NCBI RefSeq assembly: GCF_946886695.1
Contig: NZ_CAMPJD010000084.1
Coordinates: 1 to 8,211, forward strand
From: an uncultured Pseudoxanthomonas sp.
Lineage (GTDB): Bacteria > Pseudomonadota > Gammaproteobacteria > Xanthomonadales > Xanthomonadaceae
Length of the DNA: 8,211 bases
Direction of reading: 5' to 3'
Part shown: positions 1 through 6,519 of the stretch, in pieces
Position numbering within the stretch: position 1 is the first letter of the stretch
Layout of the letters: every line of letters begins with the position of its first letter
Made by a program: the position numbers and the translations under genes
Notes under the pieces: model-generated
What the model was told of the DNA's origin: nothing
Seen by the model: only the letters and a program-made list of their open reading frames with translations
Database searches by the model: none

Positions 1-8
1 GACCCCAA

Positions 9-32
9 CCCTCCCCCGCAAGCGGAGGAGGG
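9..32. repeat. G/C hairpin upstream of oligopeptidase B gene
   Basis: Positions 9-18 pair with 23-32 in a 10-bp stem with one C/A mismatch, around a CAAG loop. No T-run follows, so it is not a classical intrinsic terminator for whatever lies upstream of the window. Similar C-rich/G-rich hairpins are common intergenic elements in Xanthomonadaceae. The rest of 1-77 shows no promoter or Shine-Dalgarno that I can support. Confidence 0.45.
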
Positions 33-77
33 GGCCGAATCCATCACCATTGCATCCCGCATTCCCGGACCCCATCC

Positions 78-2249
78 ATGAAGCCGACCTCCTTTCTGCT
101 TGCCGCAACCGTCCTGATGAGCACCCCGATCACCTCCGCCCTCGCCGCCACCGCCACGCCGCCCGATGTGGCGAAGAAGCCGCACGTGGTGAAGGCGCCC
201 CACGGCGCCGAACGCAACGACGAGTACTACTGGCTGCGCGACGACAAGCGCGAGAACAAGGAGATGCTGGCGTACCTCAACGCCGAGAACGCCTACACCG
301 ATGCGGTGATGGCGCCGCTGAAGCCGCTGGAGGACAAGCTGTACGACGAAGTCGTCGCGCGCATCAAGCAGGACGACGCCAGCGTGCCCTACCGCGAGCG
401 CGGCTGGTGGTATTACGCCCGCTTCGTCACCGGCAAGGACTATCCGGTGCATGCGCGGCGCAAGGACGGCCCGGGCGTGGATGCGGTGTCGATCCAGGCC
501 GCCAATGCCGCCGGCGACTTCAACGGCGAACAGGTGCTGCTGGATGTCAACGCGCTGGGCGAAGGCAAGGACTACTACAACGTCGGCGACTACGAGGTCA
601 GCCAGGACAACCGCCTGCTGGCCTATGCCGACGACACCAACGGCCGTCGCCAGTACACCATCCGCTTCAAGAACCTGGACACCGGCGAGCTGTTGCCGGA
701 CACCGTGACCAACGCCGAGCCGAACCTGGTGTGGTCCGACGACGGCCGCACGCTGTTCTACGTGGACAAGGATCCGGAGACCCTGCTCAGCAAGCGGGTG
801 AAGTCGCACGTACTGGGCACGCCTGCCAGCCAGGACAAGCTGGTCTACGAAGAGGAAGACGACAGCTTCTACATGGGCATAGGCCGCAGCCGCGACGACG
901 CGTTCATCTGCATCAGCGTCGAAAGCACCGTGTCCTCGGAGATGCGCTGCACGCCGGCCGCCAGCCCGGGTGTGTTCACCGTGCTGGCGCCGCGCGAACG
1001 CGACGTCGAGTACCAGGCCGACCACCTGGGCGGGCGCTGGGTGATCCGCACGAACGCCGATGGCGCCACCAACTTCAAGATCGTCACCGCGCCGACCGAC
1101 TCGGTCTCGCGCAAGGACTGGAAGGACTGGGTCGCGCACCGCGACGACGTGTTCGTCGAGGGCTTCGAGCTGTTCGACGGATTCAGCGTGGTGGCCGAGC
1201 GCGCCAACGCACTGGAAAGCCTGCGCGTGATCAAGGCCGACGGCAGCAGCGACTACGTCAAGGCCGACGAACCGGCGTACTCGATGGGTCTGTCCGCCAA
1301 TCCGGAGACCGGCACCGACTGGTTGCGCTACAGCTATACGTCGATGACCACCCCGGCCACGACCTACGAGCTCAACACGAAGACGGGCGAGCGCCGCCAG
1401 CTGAAGCAGCAGCCGGTGCCCGGCTATGACGCGTCGAAATACGCCACCGAGCGCGTGTGGGCCCCCGCACGTGATGGCAAGACGAAGATCCCGGTGACGC
1501 TGGTGTACCGGAAAGACGTCGCGCGCGACGGCAAGGCGCCGATGCTGCAGTACGCCTATGGCAGCTATGGCGCGTCGATGGACCCGAACTTCAGCATCAC
1601 CAACGTCAGCCTGCTGGACCGTGGCGTGGTCTATGCGCTCGCGCATATCCGTGGCGGGCAGGAGATGGGCCGCAGGTGGTACGACGATGGCAAGCTGTAC
1701 AACAAGATCAACACCTTCACCGATTTCATCGACGTCACCGACTACCTGGTCAAGGAGGGCTATGCGGCGAAGGATCGCGTGGCCGCGATGGGTGGCAGTG
1801 CCGGCGGCCTGTTGATGGGCGCGGTGTCGAACATGGCGCCGGAGAAGTACAAGGTCATCCTGACGCTGGTGCCGTTCGTCGACGTGGCGACCACGATGCT
1901 GGATCCCAGCATCCCGCTGACCACCAACGAATACGACGAGTGGGGCAACCCGGAAGAGAAGGGCTACTACGACTACATCCTGACCTACTCGCCCTATGAC
2001 AACCTGCAGGCGAAGGCCTATCCCGCGATGTTCGTCGGCACCGGCCTGTGGGATTCGCAGGTGCAGTACTGGGAGCCGGCCAAGTACGTCGCCCGCCTGC
2101 GCGACCTGAACACGAGCAAGGAAACCGTCGTATTCCGCACCAACATGGAAGCCGGCCACGGCGGCAAGTCCGGCCGCTTCCGTCAGTACCGCGAGCGCGC
2201 CGAGATGTTCGCCTTCATGCTGGACCAGCTGGGCGTCGCCTCGAAATAA
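78..2249 (+). CDS. ptrB: Oligopeptidase B, S9A serine peptidase with signal peptide
   Basis: A 723-residue trypsin-like oligopeptidase of the prolyl oligopeptidase family, which cleaves small peptides after Arg/Lys. Residues 1-24 look like a signal peptide (basic start, hydrophobic core, SALA before ATA), so it is probably periplasmic, unlike the cytoplasmic E. coli enzyme. An N-terminal segment and beta-propeller (roughly 100-470) precede the alpha/beta-hydrolase domain (roughly 480-723). The catalytic triad is Ser574 (GGSAGG), Asp659 (LWDSQVQYWEP) and His694 (AGHGGKSGRF). The 85 and 35 residue spacings equal those I recall for E. coli OpdB (S532, D617, H652), giving a constant offset of 42. 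By that offset the S1 acidic residues are Glu618 and Asp620 (NEYDEWGNP). The second of the two acidic residues in the E. coli DxD specificity pair is here Asn504 (MDPNF). The ATG at 78 was chosen because it starts the signal peptide; there is no clear Shine-Dalgarno. The gene stands alone and ends just before a strong terminator. The family assignment is very secure; the location is inferred. Confidence 0.95.
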   Translation: MKPTSFLLAATVLMSTPITSALAATATPPDVAKKPHVVKAPHGAERNDEYYWLRDDKRENKEMLAYLNAENAYTDAVMAPLKPLEDKLYDEVVARIKQDDASVPYRERGWWYYARFVTGKDYPVHARRKDGPGVDAVSIQAANAAGDFNGEQVLLDVNALGEGKDYYNVGDYEVSQDNRLLAYADDTNGRRQYTIRFKNLDTGELLPDTVTNAEPNLVWSDDGRTLFYVDKDPETLLSKRVKSHVLGTPASQDKLVYEEEDDSFYMGIGRSRDDAFICISVESTVSSEMRCTPAASPGVFTVLAPRERDVEYQADHLGGRWVIRTNADGATNFKIVTAPTDSVSRKDWKDWVAHRDDVFVEGFELFDGFSVVAERANALESLRVIKADGSSDYVKADEPAYSMGLSANPETGTDWLRYSYTSMTTPATTYELNTKTGERRQLKQQPVPGYDASKYATERVWAPARDGKTKIPVTLVYRKDVARDGKAPMLQYAYGSYGASMDPNFSITNVSLLDRGVVYALAHIRGGQEMGRRWYDDGKLYNKINTFTDFIDVTDYLVKEGYAAKDRVAAMGGSAGGLLMGAVSNMAPEKYKVILTLVPFVDVATTMLDPSIPLTTNEYDEWGNPEEKGYYDYILTYSPYDNLQAKAYPAMFVGTGLWDSQVQYWEPAKYVARLRDLNTSKETVVFRTNMEAGHGGKSGRFRQYRERAEMFAFMLDQLGVASK

Positions 2250-2266
2250 GCGGCGTCGCAGGACAT

Positions 2267-2300
2267 GAAGAAAGCCGGGGCAACCCGGCTTTCTTCGTTT
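2267..2300 (+). terminator. Intrinsic terminator of the oligopeptidase B gene
   Basis: A perfect 13-bp stem (2267-2279 with 2284-2296) closes on a GCAA (GNRA) tetraloop. The right arm ends TTTCTTC and is followed by GTTT, giving a T-rich tail. It starts 17 nt after the stop codon, so transcription should end here and the next gene needs its own promoter. Confidence 0.9.
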
Positions 2301-2384
2301 GCTGTGCCCACCGACAGAGGGGGCTCCAGCGCCGCCCGCCGCCGCCGATAACCGAGGGGACGAGTTCGTCGACGGAGGCAGGGC

Positions 2385-2900
2385 ATGGCAGGGTGGGGTG
2401 CGGTGATCCGAGTGGGGCATCTCGTATTCGCGCCATCGGCCGTCGATTTGGGGTACAAGGTCGCCGTGCACGATACGTCGCCGCCACCGCGCGATCTTCC
2501 CGAACCGAGGCCGACCCGCTTCCGATGGGCGTGGTGGCTGCTGGCCTACGCCAGCTTGGGCATGGGCATCCTGGGCGTGTTCGTCCCGGGGCTGCCGACC
2601 ACGGTGTTCATCCTGATCGCGGCGTACGCAGCCTCGCGCGGCTCGGAGCGCCTGCATCGCTACCTGATCACGCATCCGCGCTTCGGTCCGATGATCCATG
2701 ACTGGCATCTGCATCGTGCCGTCTCCCGGCGCGCCAAATGGGTCGCCACATGGACGATGCTGGCCAGCGCGTTGATCCTGGTGGCGTTGATGCTGTGGAC
2801 CGGATCGCACCGCTGGTGGATGGTCGCCTTGCCGATCGCCTGCATGGCCACGGTCGGCGCGTGGCTGTGGAGCCGTCCGGAGCCACCGCGCAAAGGCTGA
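2385..2900 (+). CDS. ybaN: YbaN-family (DUF454) inner-membrane protein
   Basis: A small hydrophobic protein of the YbaN/DUF454 family, whose biochemical role is not established. The diagnostic stretch is PGLPTTVF (residues 68-75), matching the G-x-x-x-P-x-LPTTPF region of the family. It is followed by a basic amphipathic stretch (SRGSERLHRYL, then HPRFG) and a second hydrophobic pair. Likely membrane segments are roughly 48-66, 70-84, 119-138 and 143-162. The ATG at 2385 was chosen for its GGAGG Shine-Dalgarno at 2374-2378 with 6-nt spacing, giving 171 residues. An in-frame GTG at 2466 (Val28) would give 144 residues, closer to the roughly 125 typical of the family. The first 27 codons include several uncommon in high-GC genomes (CGA, GTA, CCA, GCA), so the shorter start is a real alternative. 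The gene is monocistronic by context, lying between a terminator and the lptM promoter. Confidence 0.85.
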   Translation: MAGWGAVIRVGHLVFAPSAVDLGYKVAVHDTSPPPRDLPEPRPTRFRWAWWLLAYASLGMGILGVFVPGLPTTVFILIAAYAASRGSERLHRYLITHPRFGPMIHDWHLHRAVSRRAKWVATWTMLASALILVALMLWTGSHRWWMVALPIACMATVGAWLWSRPEPPRKG

Positions 2901-2928
2901 GCGGCAGCCGCGTTCATCGGGCTGTGGC

Positions 2929-2934
2929 TATACT
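2929..2934 (+). promoter_or_regulatory. -10 element for a probable leaderless lptM transcript
   Basis: TATACT matches the TATAAT consensus at five of six positions and stands out in G/C-rich sequence. Its last base is 6 nt before the lptM ATG, so transcription would start at or next to the A of the start codon. No Shine-Dalgarno lies between. I see no convincing -35 hexamer at the expected distance. Confidence 0.6.
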
Positions 2935-2940
2935 CTCGGC

Positions 2941-3150
2941 ATGAACCGGAACGCCCGTCTTTTCTTCGCTGCCGCCCTGATGGCGGTCTTGTCCGCCTGC
3001 GGTGCCAAGGGCCCGCTGTTCATGCCGGAGAAGCCGGTCGAGGAGGCGCCCGTGACGCCCGTCGACGCCGCGCCACCCGCAACCGACGGCCTGCCCGCCG
3101 AACCGCCGATCGATCCCGCAACGGTGCCGGCCACCCACGGGAATGGCTGA
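2941..3150 (+). CDS. lptM: LPS translocon maturation lipoprotein LptM (YifL family)
   Basis: A 69-residue outer-membrane lipoprotein precursor. Residues 1-19 are a lipoprotein signal peptide (MNRNAR, then a hydrophobic [10 protein letters not shown]) ending in the lipobox LSAC, with Cys20 as the lipidated residue. The mature start [10 protein letters not shown] matches the conserved CGLKGPLYFP-type segment of YifL/LptM. In E. coli this protein associates with the LptDE translocon and promotes correct LptD disulfide formation. The rest is a proline/alanine-rich, probably disordered tail, which is normal for the family. Location immediately before dapF is the same as in E. coli. The stop overlaps the upstream dapF start by 8 nt, suggesting coupled translation. 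Expression is probably from the -10 element directly in front of it. Confidence 0.92.
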   Translation: MNRNARLFFAAALMAVLSACGAKGPLFMPEKPVEEAPVTPVDAAPPATDGLPAEPPIDPATVPATHGNG

Positions 3151-4006
3151 GTCGCCGCACGCTCGGACCACGGCGATGCGCTTCACCAAGATGCATGGAG
3201 CCGGCAACGATTTCGTCGTGCTGGACCTGCGCGATGGCCAGTTGCCGCCGGATGCAGCCCTGGCCGCGGCGTTGGCGGATCGGCATCGTGGTGTCGGCTG
3301 CGACCAGATCCTGACCATCGAAGCCCCCCGCAGTACCGGCGCGGTTGCGGCCTACCGCATCTGGAATTCCGACGGCTCGCCCTCGCAGCAATGCGGCAAC
3401 GGTGCACGTTGCGTGGCGGCCTGGCTGGTGAGGGACGGTGCGGCGAAGGGAGGCACGTTCGAGGTTGACAGTCCCCTGGCGACGCATGCCGTCGAGCGCA
3501 TCGGCGATGACCGCTACTCCATCGCCATGGGCGTGCCTGAGTTCACGCCGGCACGCATCCCGTTGCAGGGCTTCGACCGGCCGCGCGCGGAGTACGACGC
3601 TGACGTGGACGAGGGCGTGAAGCTGCGGTTCGGCGCGGTGTCGATGGGTAATCCCCACGCCGTCATCGAAGTTCCGTCCGTGGATGCGGCCCCGGTGCTT
3701 CACTACGGGCCTTTGCTGCAGCGGTCGCGGCACTTTCCGGAGTCGGTCAACGTCGGCTTCGCCGAAGTCGTCGCGCGCGACCGGGTGCGCCTGCGCGTGT
3801 ACGAGCGTGGCGTGGGCGAGACCTTGGCCTGCGGCAGCGGCGCCTGCGCGGCGGCGGTCGTGCTGATACGGCGGGCCCGTGTCGACCGCGACGTGGCCAT
3901 CGCGCTGCCGGGCGGGGAACTCCGCATCCGCTGGCCGTCCGACGACGCGCCGGTCATCATGTCCGGGCCGGCGGCATTCGTATTCGAAGGGGAATGGAAA
4001 GCATGA
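3143..4006 (+). CDS. dapF: Diaminopimelate epimerase
   Basis: Cofactor-independent epimerase that converts LL- to meso-diaminopimelate, the precursor of lysine and of the peptidoglycan cross-link; cytoplasmic. It has the N-terminal signature [16 protein letters not shown]. The two catalytic cysteines are Cys84 in QQCGNGARC and Cys230 in [12 protein letters not shown], i.e. Cys73 and Cys219 if counted from the internal Met12. The usual two-lobed fold is covered completely. Start choice: ATG 3143 overlaps the lptM stop (ATGGCTGA) and gives 287 residues. ATG 3176 (Met12, MRFTKMHG) gives 276 residues, close to the E. coli length, but has only a weak upstream CGGA. Both are plausible; the enzyme core is unaffected. 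The stop overlaps the next start as ATGA. Confidence 0.96.
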   Translation: MAESPHARTTAMRFTKMHGAGNDFVVLDLRDGQLPPDAALAAALADRHRGVGCDQILTIEAPRSTGAVAAYRIWNSDGSPSQQCGNGARCVAAWLVRDGAAKGGTFEVDSPLATHAVERIGDDRYSIAMGVPEFTPARIPLQGFDRPRAEYDADVDEGVKLRFGAVSMGNPHAVIEVPSVDAAPVLHYGPLLQRSRHFPESVNVGFAEVVARDRVRLRVYERGVGETLACGSGACAAAVVLIRRARVDRDVAIALPGGELRIRWPSDDAPVIMSGPAAFVFEGEWKA

Positions 4007-4677
4007 GCGAGACAGCGGAAAAACTGGGTGCACACGAGGTCGCGGCGTGGCTGCGTCGCCACCCGACCTTCCTGAAGCAGTTCCCGGACCTGGCGCTGAG
4101 CATGGTGGTGCCGCGCGACGAAGGCCCCACGGCGTCGCTGGCCAGCTACCAGTTGGAAGTGCTGCGCGACAAGAACCGCGAGTTGTCCAAGCGCCTGGGC
4201 GACCTGTTCGCCAATGCGCAGGAAAACGAACGCCTGGCCGTGCGCACCCACCAGCTGGCGTTGACGCTGATGAAGCAGGGCACGGCCGCCGATACCTTGC
4301 GTGCGATGGCCGCCTCGCTGGCCGAGGACTTCAATGGCGACCGCGTCAGCATCGTGATGCTGCAGCCGGTGGCCGGGCTGGAGGAAGGCGACTGGTTGCA
4401 GGTGGTGCCGGCGGACAATCCGCACATGGCGCCCTTCCGCGACTGCCTGCGCGATGGCGAGCCGATCTGCGGTCGCCTGCAGCCGGAGAAGCACGTGCTG
4501 CTCTATGGCGCGCGCGCGGAGGAAGTCGCTTCCTCGGCCCTGCTGCCGCTGCCCGGCATCGGCCTGGTGGCCGTGGGCAGTCGTGACGGCAACCGCTTCT
4601 ATCCCGGCATGGGCACGCTGTTCCTGCGCATGATGGGCGATACGCTGGTGACGGCATTGAAGCGGTTCGATGGTTGA
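4003..4677 (+). CDS. yigA: DUF484 (YigA-family) GAF-like protein
   Basis: A 224-residue protein of the DUF484 family, regularly found between dapF and xerC in gammaproteobacteria and of unknown function. The start shows the family pattern [18 protein letters not shown] (residues 13-30). A charged stretch that probably forms a coiled coil follows (about 46-75). A GAF-like alpha/beta domain fills the rest (about 85-220), including [12 protein letters not shown] and [15 protein letters not shown]. The start at 4003 was chosen because it overlaps the dapF stop (ATGA) with AAGGGG 10 nt upstream and GGA closer. An ATG three codons earlier (3994) has only 1 nt between AAGGGG and the start. GAF-like folds often bind small ligands or act in dimerisation, but no ligand can be read from the sequence. 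Confidence 0.9.
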   Translation: MSETAEKLGAHEVAAWLRRHPTFLKQFPDLALSMVVPRDEGPTASLASYQLEVLRDKNRELSKRLGDLFANAQENERLAVRTHQLALTLMKQGTAADTLRAMAASLAEDFNGDRVSIVMLQPVAGLEEGDWLQVVPADNPHMAPFRDCLRDGEPICGRLQPEKHVLLYGARAEEVASSALLPLPGIGLVAVGSRDGNRFYPGMGTLFLRMMGDTLVTALKRFDG

Positions 4678-4680
4678 GGC

Positions 4681-4694
4681 GAGGCGATCGCCTC
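4681..4694. other. Perfect 14-bp palindrome after DUF484 stop
   Basis: GAGGCGATCGCCTC is a perfect palindrome 3 nt after the DUF484 stop. As RNA it gives a 5-bp stem with a GATC loop and no T-run, so it would be a weak terminator at most. It may simply be part of the repeat-rich spacer before xerC. Confidence 0.35.
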
Positions 4695-4697
4695 ATG

Positions 4698-4804
4698 CCG
4701 TCATTCCGGCGAAAGCCGGAATCCATTGCGTTCCTGCTCTTGCGGTGGGCCGCCTGAAGCAAACACACAGGCAACATGGATTCCGGCTTTCGCCGGAATG
4801 ACGG
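4698..4804. repeat. Inverted doublet of a CGTCATTCCGGC-type intergenic repeat
   Basis: Arms 4698-4726 and 4776-4804 are perfect 29-nt reverse complements separated by 49 nt. Each arm also contains its own 8-bp hairpin (ATTCCGGC / GCCGGAAT) with a four-base loop (GAAA in the left arm, TTTC in the right). I recognise this as a widely dispersed intergenic repeat of Xanthomonadaceae and other proteobacteria. Translated, the right arm reads MDSGFRRND, a well-known false N-terminus. The doublet fills most of the gap between DUF484 and xerC, and its right end touches the xerC Shine-Dalgarno. Confidence 0.9.
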
Positions 4805-4817
4805 GGAGAGAAGGACC

Positions 4818-5693
4818 ATGTCCGTCACCGACTTCCTGGCGCATCTCGAAGTCGAGCGCCGTGTCTCCGCGCACACGCTGGATGCGTATCGTCGCGATCT
4901 CTCAGCGCTGACGGAGTGGATGCAGGCCCAGGACATAGCAGGCCTGGCGGAGGTGCAGGCCGAGCAGCTGCGCGGCTTTGTCGCCAGCGAGCACCGGCGC
5001 GGCCTGTCGCCGAAGAGCCTGCAGCGTCGCCTGTCGGCCTGCCGTAGTTATTACCAATGGCTCCTCAAGCATGGCCGCATCGCGGCCAGCCCCGCCGCCG
5101 CGCTGCGCGCACCCAAGGCGCCACGCAAGCTGCCGCAGGTGCTGGATGCGGACGAGGCCGTCAGGCTGGTGGAAGTGCCCACCGATGCGCCGCTGGGCAG
5201 GCGCGACCGCGCGCTGCTGGAACTGTTCTACTCCTCTGGCCTGCGCCTGAGCGAATTGTGCGCGCTGCGCTGGCGTGACCTGGACATGGCCGGCGGCATG
5301 GTGACGGTGCTCGGCAAGGGCAACAAGGAGCGCAATGTGCCGGTGGGCTCGCACGCGCGCAACGCGCTGGTCGAATGGCGGCAGGAACGGCCATCAGGCA
5401 ACGAAGGCTTCGTGTTTCCGGGCCGTGGCGACGGTCCTATCTCGCAGCGTGCGGTGCAGATCCGCATCAAGCAGCTCGCGCAGCGGCAAGGCTTGTTCAA
5501 GCACGTGCATCCGCACATGCTGCGGCACAGTTTCGCCAGCCACATCCTCGAATCCTCGGGCGACCTGCGCGGCGTGCAGGAACTGCTGGGCCACGCCGAC
5601 ATCGCCACCACCCAGATCTACACGCACCTGGACTTCCAGCACCTGGCCAAGGTGTACGACGCGGCGCACCCGCGAGCGAAGCGGAAACGCTGA
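4818..5693 (+). CDS. xerC: Site-specific tyrosine recombinase XerC
   Basis: A 291-residue tyrosine recombinase that, with XerD at the dif site, resolves chromosome dimers before cell division under FtsK control. An N-terminal SAM-like DNA-binding domain (about 1-85, including [16 protein letters not shown]) precedes the catalytic domain (about 105-291). Active-site residues are visible: Arg143 (GLRLSE), Lys167 (GKGNKER), His233 and Arg236 (HMLRHSF), His259 (LLGHADI) and the nucleophile Tyr268 (IYTHL). Length is close to the 298 of E. coli XerC. The start at 4818 is preferred, with GGAG at 4805-4808 and AAGGA at 4811-4815. An in-frame ATG at 4776 only adds 14 codons translated from the repeat arm. 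Its position after dapF-DUF484 is the conserved xerC context, which separates it from XerD or an integrase. Confidence 0.95.
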   Translation: MSVTDFLAHLEVERRVSAHTLDAYRRDLSALTEWMQAQDIAGLAEVQAEQLRGFVASEHRRGLSPKSLQRRLSACRSYYQWLLKHGRIAASPAAALRAPKAPRKLPQVLDADEAVRLVEVPTDAPLGRRDRALLELFYSSGLRLSELCALRWRDLDMAGGMVTVLGKGNKERNVPVGSHARNALVEWRQERPSGNEGFVFPGRGDGPISQRAVQIRIKQLAQRQGLFKHVHPHMLRHSFASHILESSGDLRGVQELLGHADIATTQIYTHLDFQHLAKVYDAAHPRAKRKR

Positions 5694-5699
5694 GTCCCT

Positions 5700-5819
5700 G
5701 TAGGAGCGACGTGAGTCGCGACCGCACGTCCGCACGAGCGGGACCGCTGCATCAGGCGTGACCTCGCGGATGGTGCCCGGTGGCTCGGGGGTTGCGGTCG
5801 CGACTCACGTCGCTCCTAC
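5700..5819. repeat. Inverted REP doublet (REPIN-like), GTAGGAG type
   Basis: Arms 5700-5726 and 5793-5819 are perfect 27-nt reverse complements around a 66-nt centre. Each unit has GTAGGA, a 5-bp stem (GCGAC/GTCGC) with a GTGA loop, then GACCGCA. The GTAG at the foot of a small hairpin is the signature of the REP elements described in Stenotrophomonas (SMAG type) and relatives, which are thought to be mobilised by RAYT transposases. No RAYT gene is in the window. The element fills the gap between xerC and the hslV promoter and could act as an RNA hairpin limiting read-through. Confidence 0.9.
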
Positions 5820-5846
5820 GGAAGATCAACCAACCCGAAGGTCATG

Positions 5847-5874
5847 CTTGAACCGAGGAGCGGCGTCCCCACCT
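5847..5874 (+). promoter_or_regulatory. Sigma-32 heat-shock promoter of hslVU
   Basis: CTTGAAC (5847-5853) is followed by a 13-nt spacer and CCCCACCT (5867-5874). This differs little from the sigma-32 (RpoH) consensus CTTGAAA-N13/14-CCCCATNT. The element lies 26 nt before the hslV start, and hslVU is an established heat-shock operon in E. coli. Transcription would begin near 5881. Confidence 0.85.
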
Positions 5875-5894
5875 CTGGGGGAACACCCCGGAGG
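5872..5894 (+). promoter_or_regulatory. Hairpin covering the hslV Shine-Dalgarno
   Basis: Positions 5872-5880 pair with 5886-5894 as nine consecutive pairs (one G-T) around the loop GAACA. The right arm contains GGAGG (5890-5894), which sits 5 nt before the hslV ATG and is its ribosome-binding site. The sequence GGAGGCCTCC at 5890-5899 is also a 10-nt palindrome. Only transcripts starting upstream of the sigma-32 start would contain both arms. Confidence 0.55.
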
Positions 5895-5899
5895 CCTCC

Positions 5900-6451
5900 A
5901 TGGACCCCAGTCAGAATCCCAACGTCTTCCACGCCACCACCATCCTGTCCGTACGCCGCAACGGCCATGTCGCCGTCGCCGGCGATGGTCAGGTGACGCT
6001 GGGCCACACGGTGATGAAAGGTAATGCACGCAAGGTGCGCCGGCTCGGTCGCGATGGTCAGGTGCTCGCAGGCTTTGCCGGCGCGGCCGCCGATGCATTC
6101 ACCCTGTTCGAATTGTTCGAGGCGAAGCTGGAAAAGCACGGCCAGCTGACACGCGCCGCCGTGGAGCTGGCGAAGGACTGGCGCACCGAGCGCCGCCTCG
6201 GCAAGCTCGAGGCGCTGCTCGCCGTCGCCGACAGGGAAACCTCGTTGATCATCAGCGGCACCGGCGACGTGATCGAGCCGGAGGACGGCATCATCGCCAT
6301 CGGGTCCGGCGGTTCCTACGCACTGTCCGCGGCGCGTGCGCTGCTTGCACACACCGAACTGGACGCGAAGTCCATCGCCGTCGAATCGCTGAACATCGCC
6401 GGCGACATCTGCATCTACACCAATCGCAACGTGGTGGTCGAAGAGCTTTGA
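5900..6451 (+). CDS. hslV: ATP-dependent protease peptidase subunit HslV
   Basis: The 183-residue proteolytic subunit of the HslUV (ClpYQ) protease, a double-hexamer ring homologous to proteasome beta subunits; cytoplasmic. By family precedent the nucleophile is the N-terminal Thr of the mature protein, here Thr13 in [15 protein letters not shown]. Asp29 (AGDGQ) and Lys45 (GNARKVRR) correspond to Asp17 and Lys33 of mature E. coli HslV. The conserved [26 protein letters not shown] and AIGSGGSYA blocks are all present. The 12 residues before Thr13 form a propeptide, much longer than the single Met of E. coli. The start at 5900 has GGAGG with 5-nt spacing. It is the first gene of the heat-shock operon with hslU. 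Confidence 0.97.
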   Translation: MDPSQNPNVFHATTILSVRRNGHVAVAGDGQVTLGHTVMKGNARKVRRLGRDGQVLAGFAGAAADAFTLFELFEAKLEKHGQLTRAAVELAKDWRTERRLGKLEALLAVADRETSLIISGTGDVIEPEDGIIAIGSGGSYALSAARALLAHTELDAKSIAVESLNIAGDICIYTNRNVVVEEL

Positions 6452-6480
6452 TGCTCCGGCCGTCCATGTGCCCTGACCCG

Positions 6481-6507
6481 TGCGGTCGGGGCTGAAGCCC
6501 CTCCTAC
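6481..6507 (-). repeat. Single REP unit, GTAGGAG type, between hslV and hslU
   Basis: Read on the - strand this 27-nt unit has the same frame as the doublet at 5700-5819: GTAGGA, 5-bp stem (GGGGC/GCCCC), 4-nt loop (TTCA), GACCGCA. The flanks are identical to the doublet's and the stem sequence differs, but pairing is kept. No inverted partner is present nearby. It lies inside the hslVU operon and ends 12 nt before the hslU start. Confidence 0.85.
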
Positions 6508-6519
6508 AGAACCATCGCC

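Noticed and set aside
9..40. Hairpin at the window start as an intrinsic terminator
   Set aside because: The stem is strong but is followed by GGCCGAAT instead of a T-run, and the upstream gene is not visible. It is listed only as a hairpin repeat.
50..1429. A 459-codon open frame in another + frame over the oligopeptidase gene
   Set aside because: It starts at TTG and is Arg-rich. The overlapping frame from 78 encodes an entire oligopeptidase B with a complete catalytic triad.
3020..4033. A 337-codon open frame on the - strand opposite lptM/dapF
   Set aside because: It is antisense to dapF with both catalytic motifs intact. The translation is Arg/His-rich and resembles no family I know.
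4776..4817. N-terminal extension of XerC beginning MDSGFRRND
   Set aside because: The bases are one arm of a perfect inverted intergenic repeat, and the normal XerC N-terminus with ribosome-binding sequence begins at 4818.
5727..5792. Possible small gene or RNA in the centre of the xerC-hslV repeat
   Set aside because: Only 66 nt, with no promoter, start site or conserved motif visible; it looks like the spacer of the REP doublet.
4698..5819. xerC between inverted repeats as a possible transposon or integrative element
   Set aside because: The repeats on the two sides belong to different families and each forms its own inverted pair, so they are not terminal repeats of one element. The recombinase has the core chromosomal XerC context next to dapF and DUF484.
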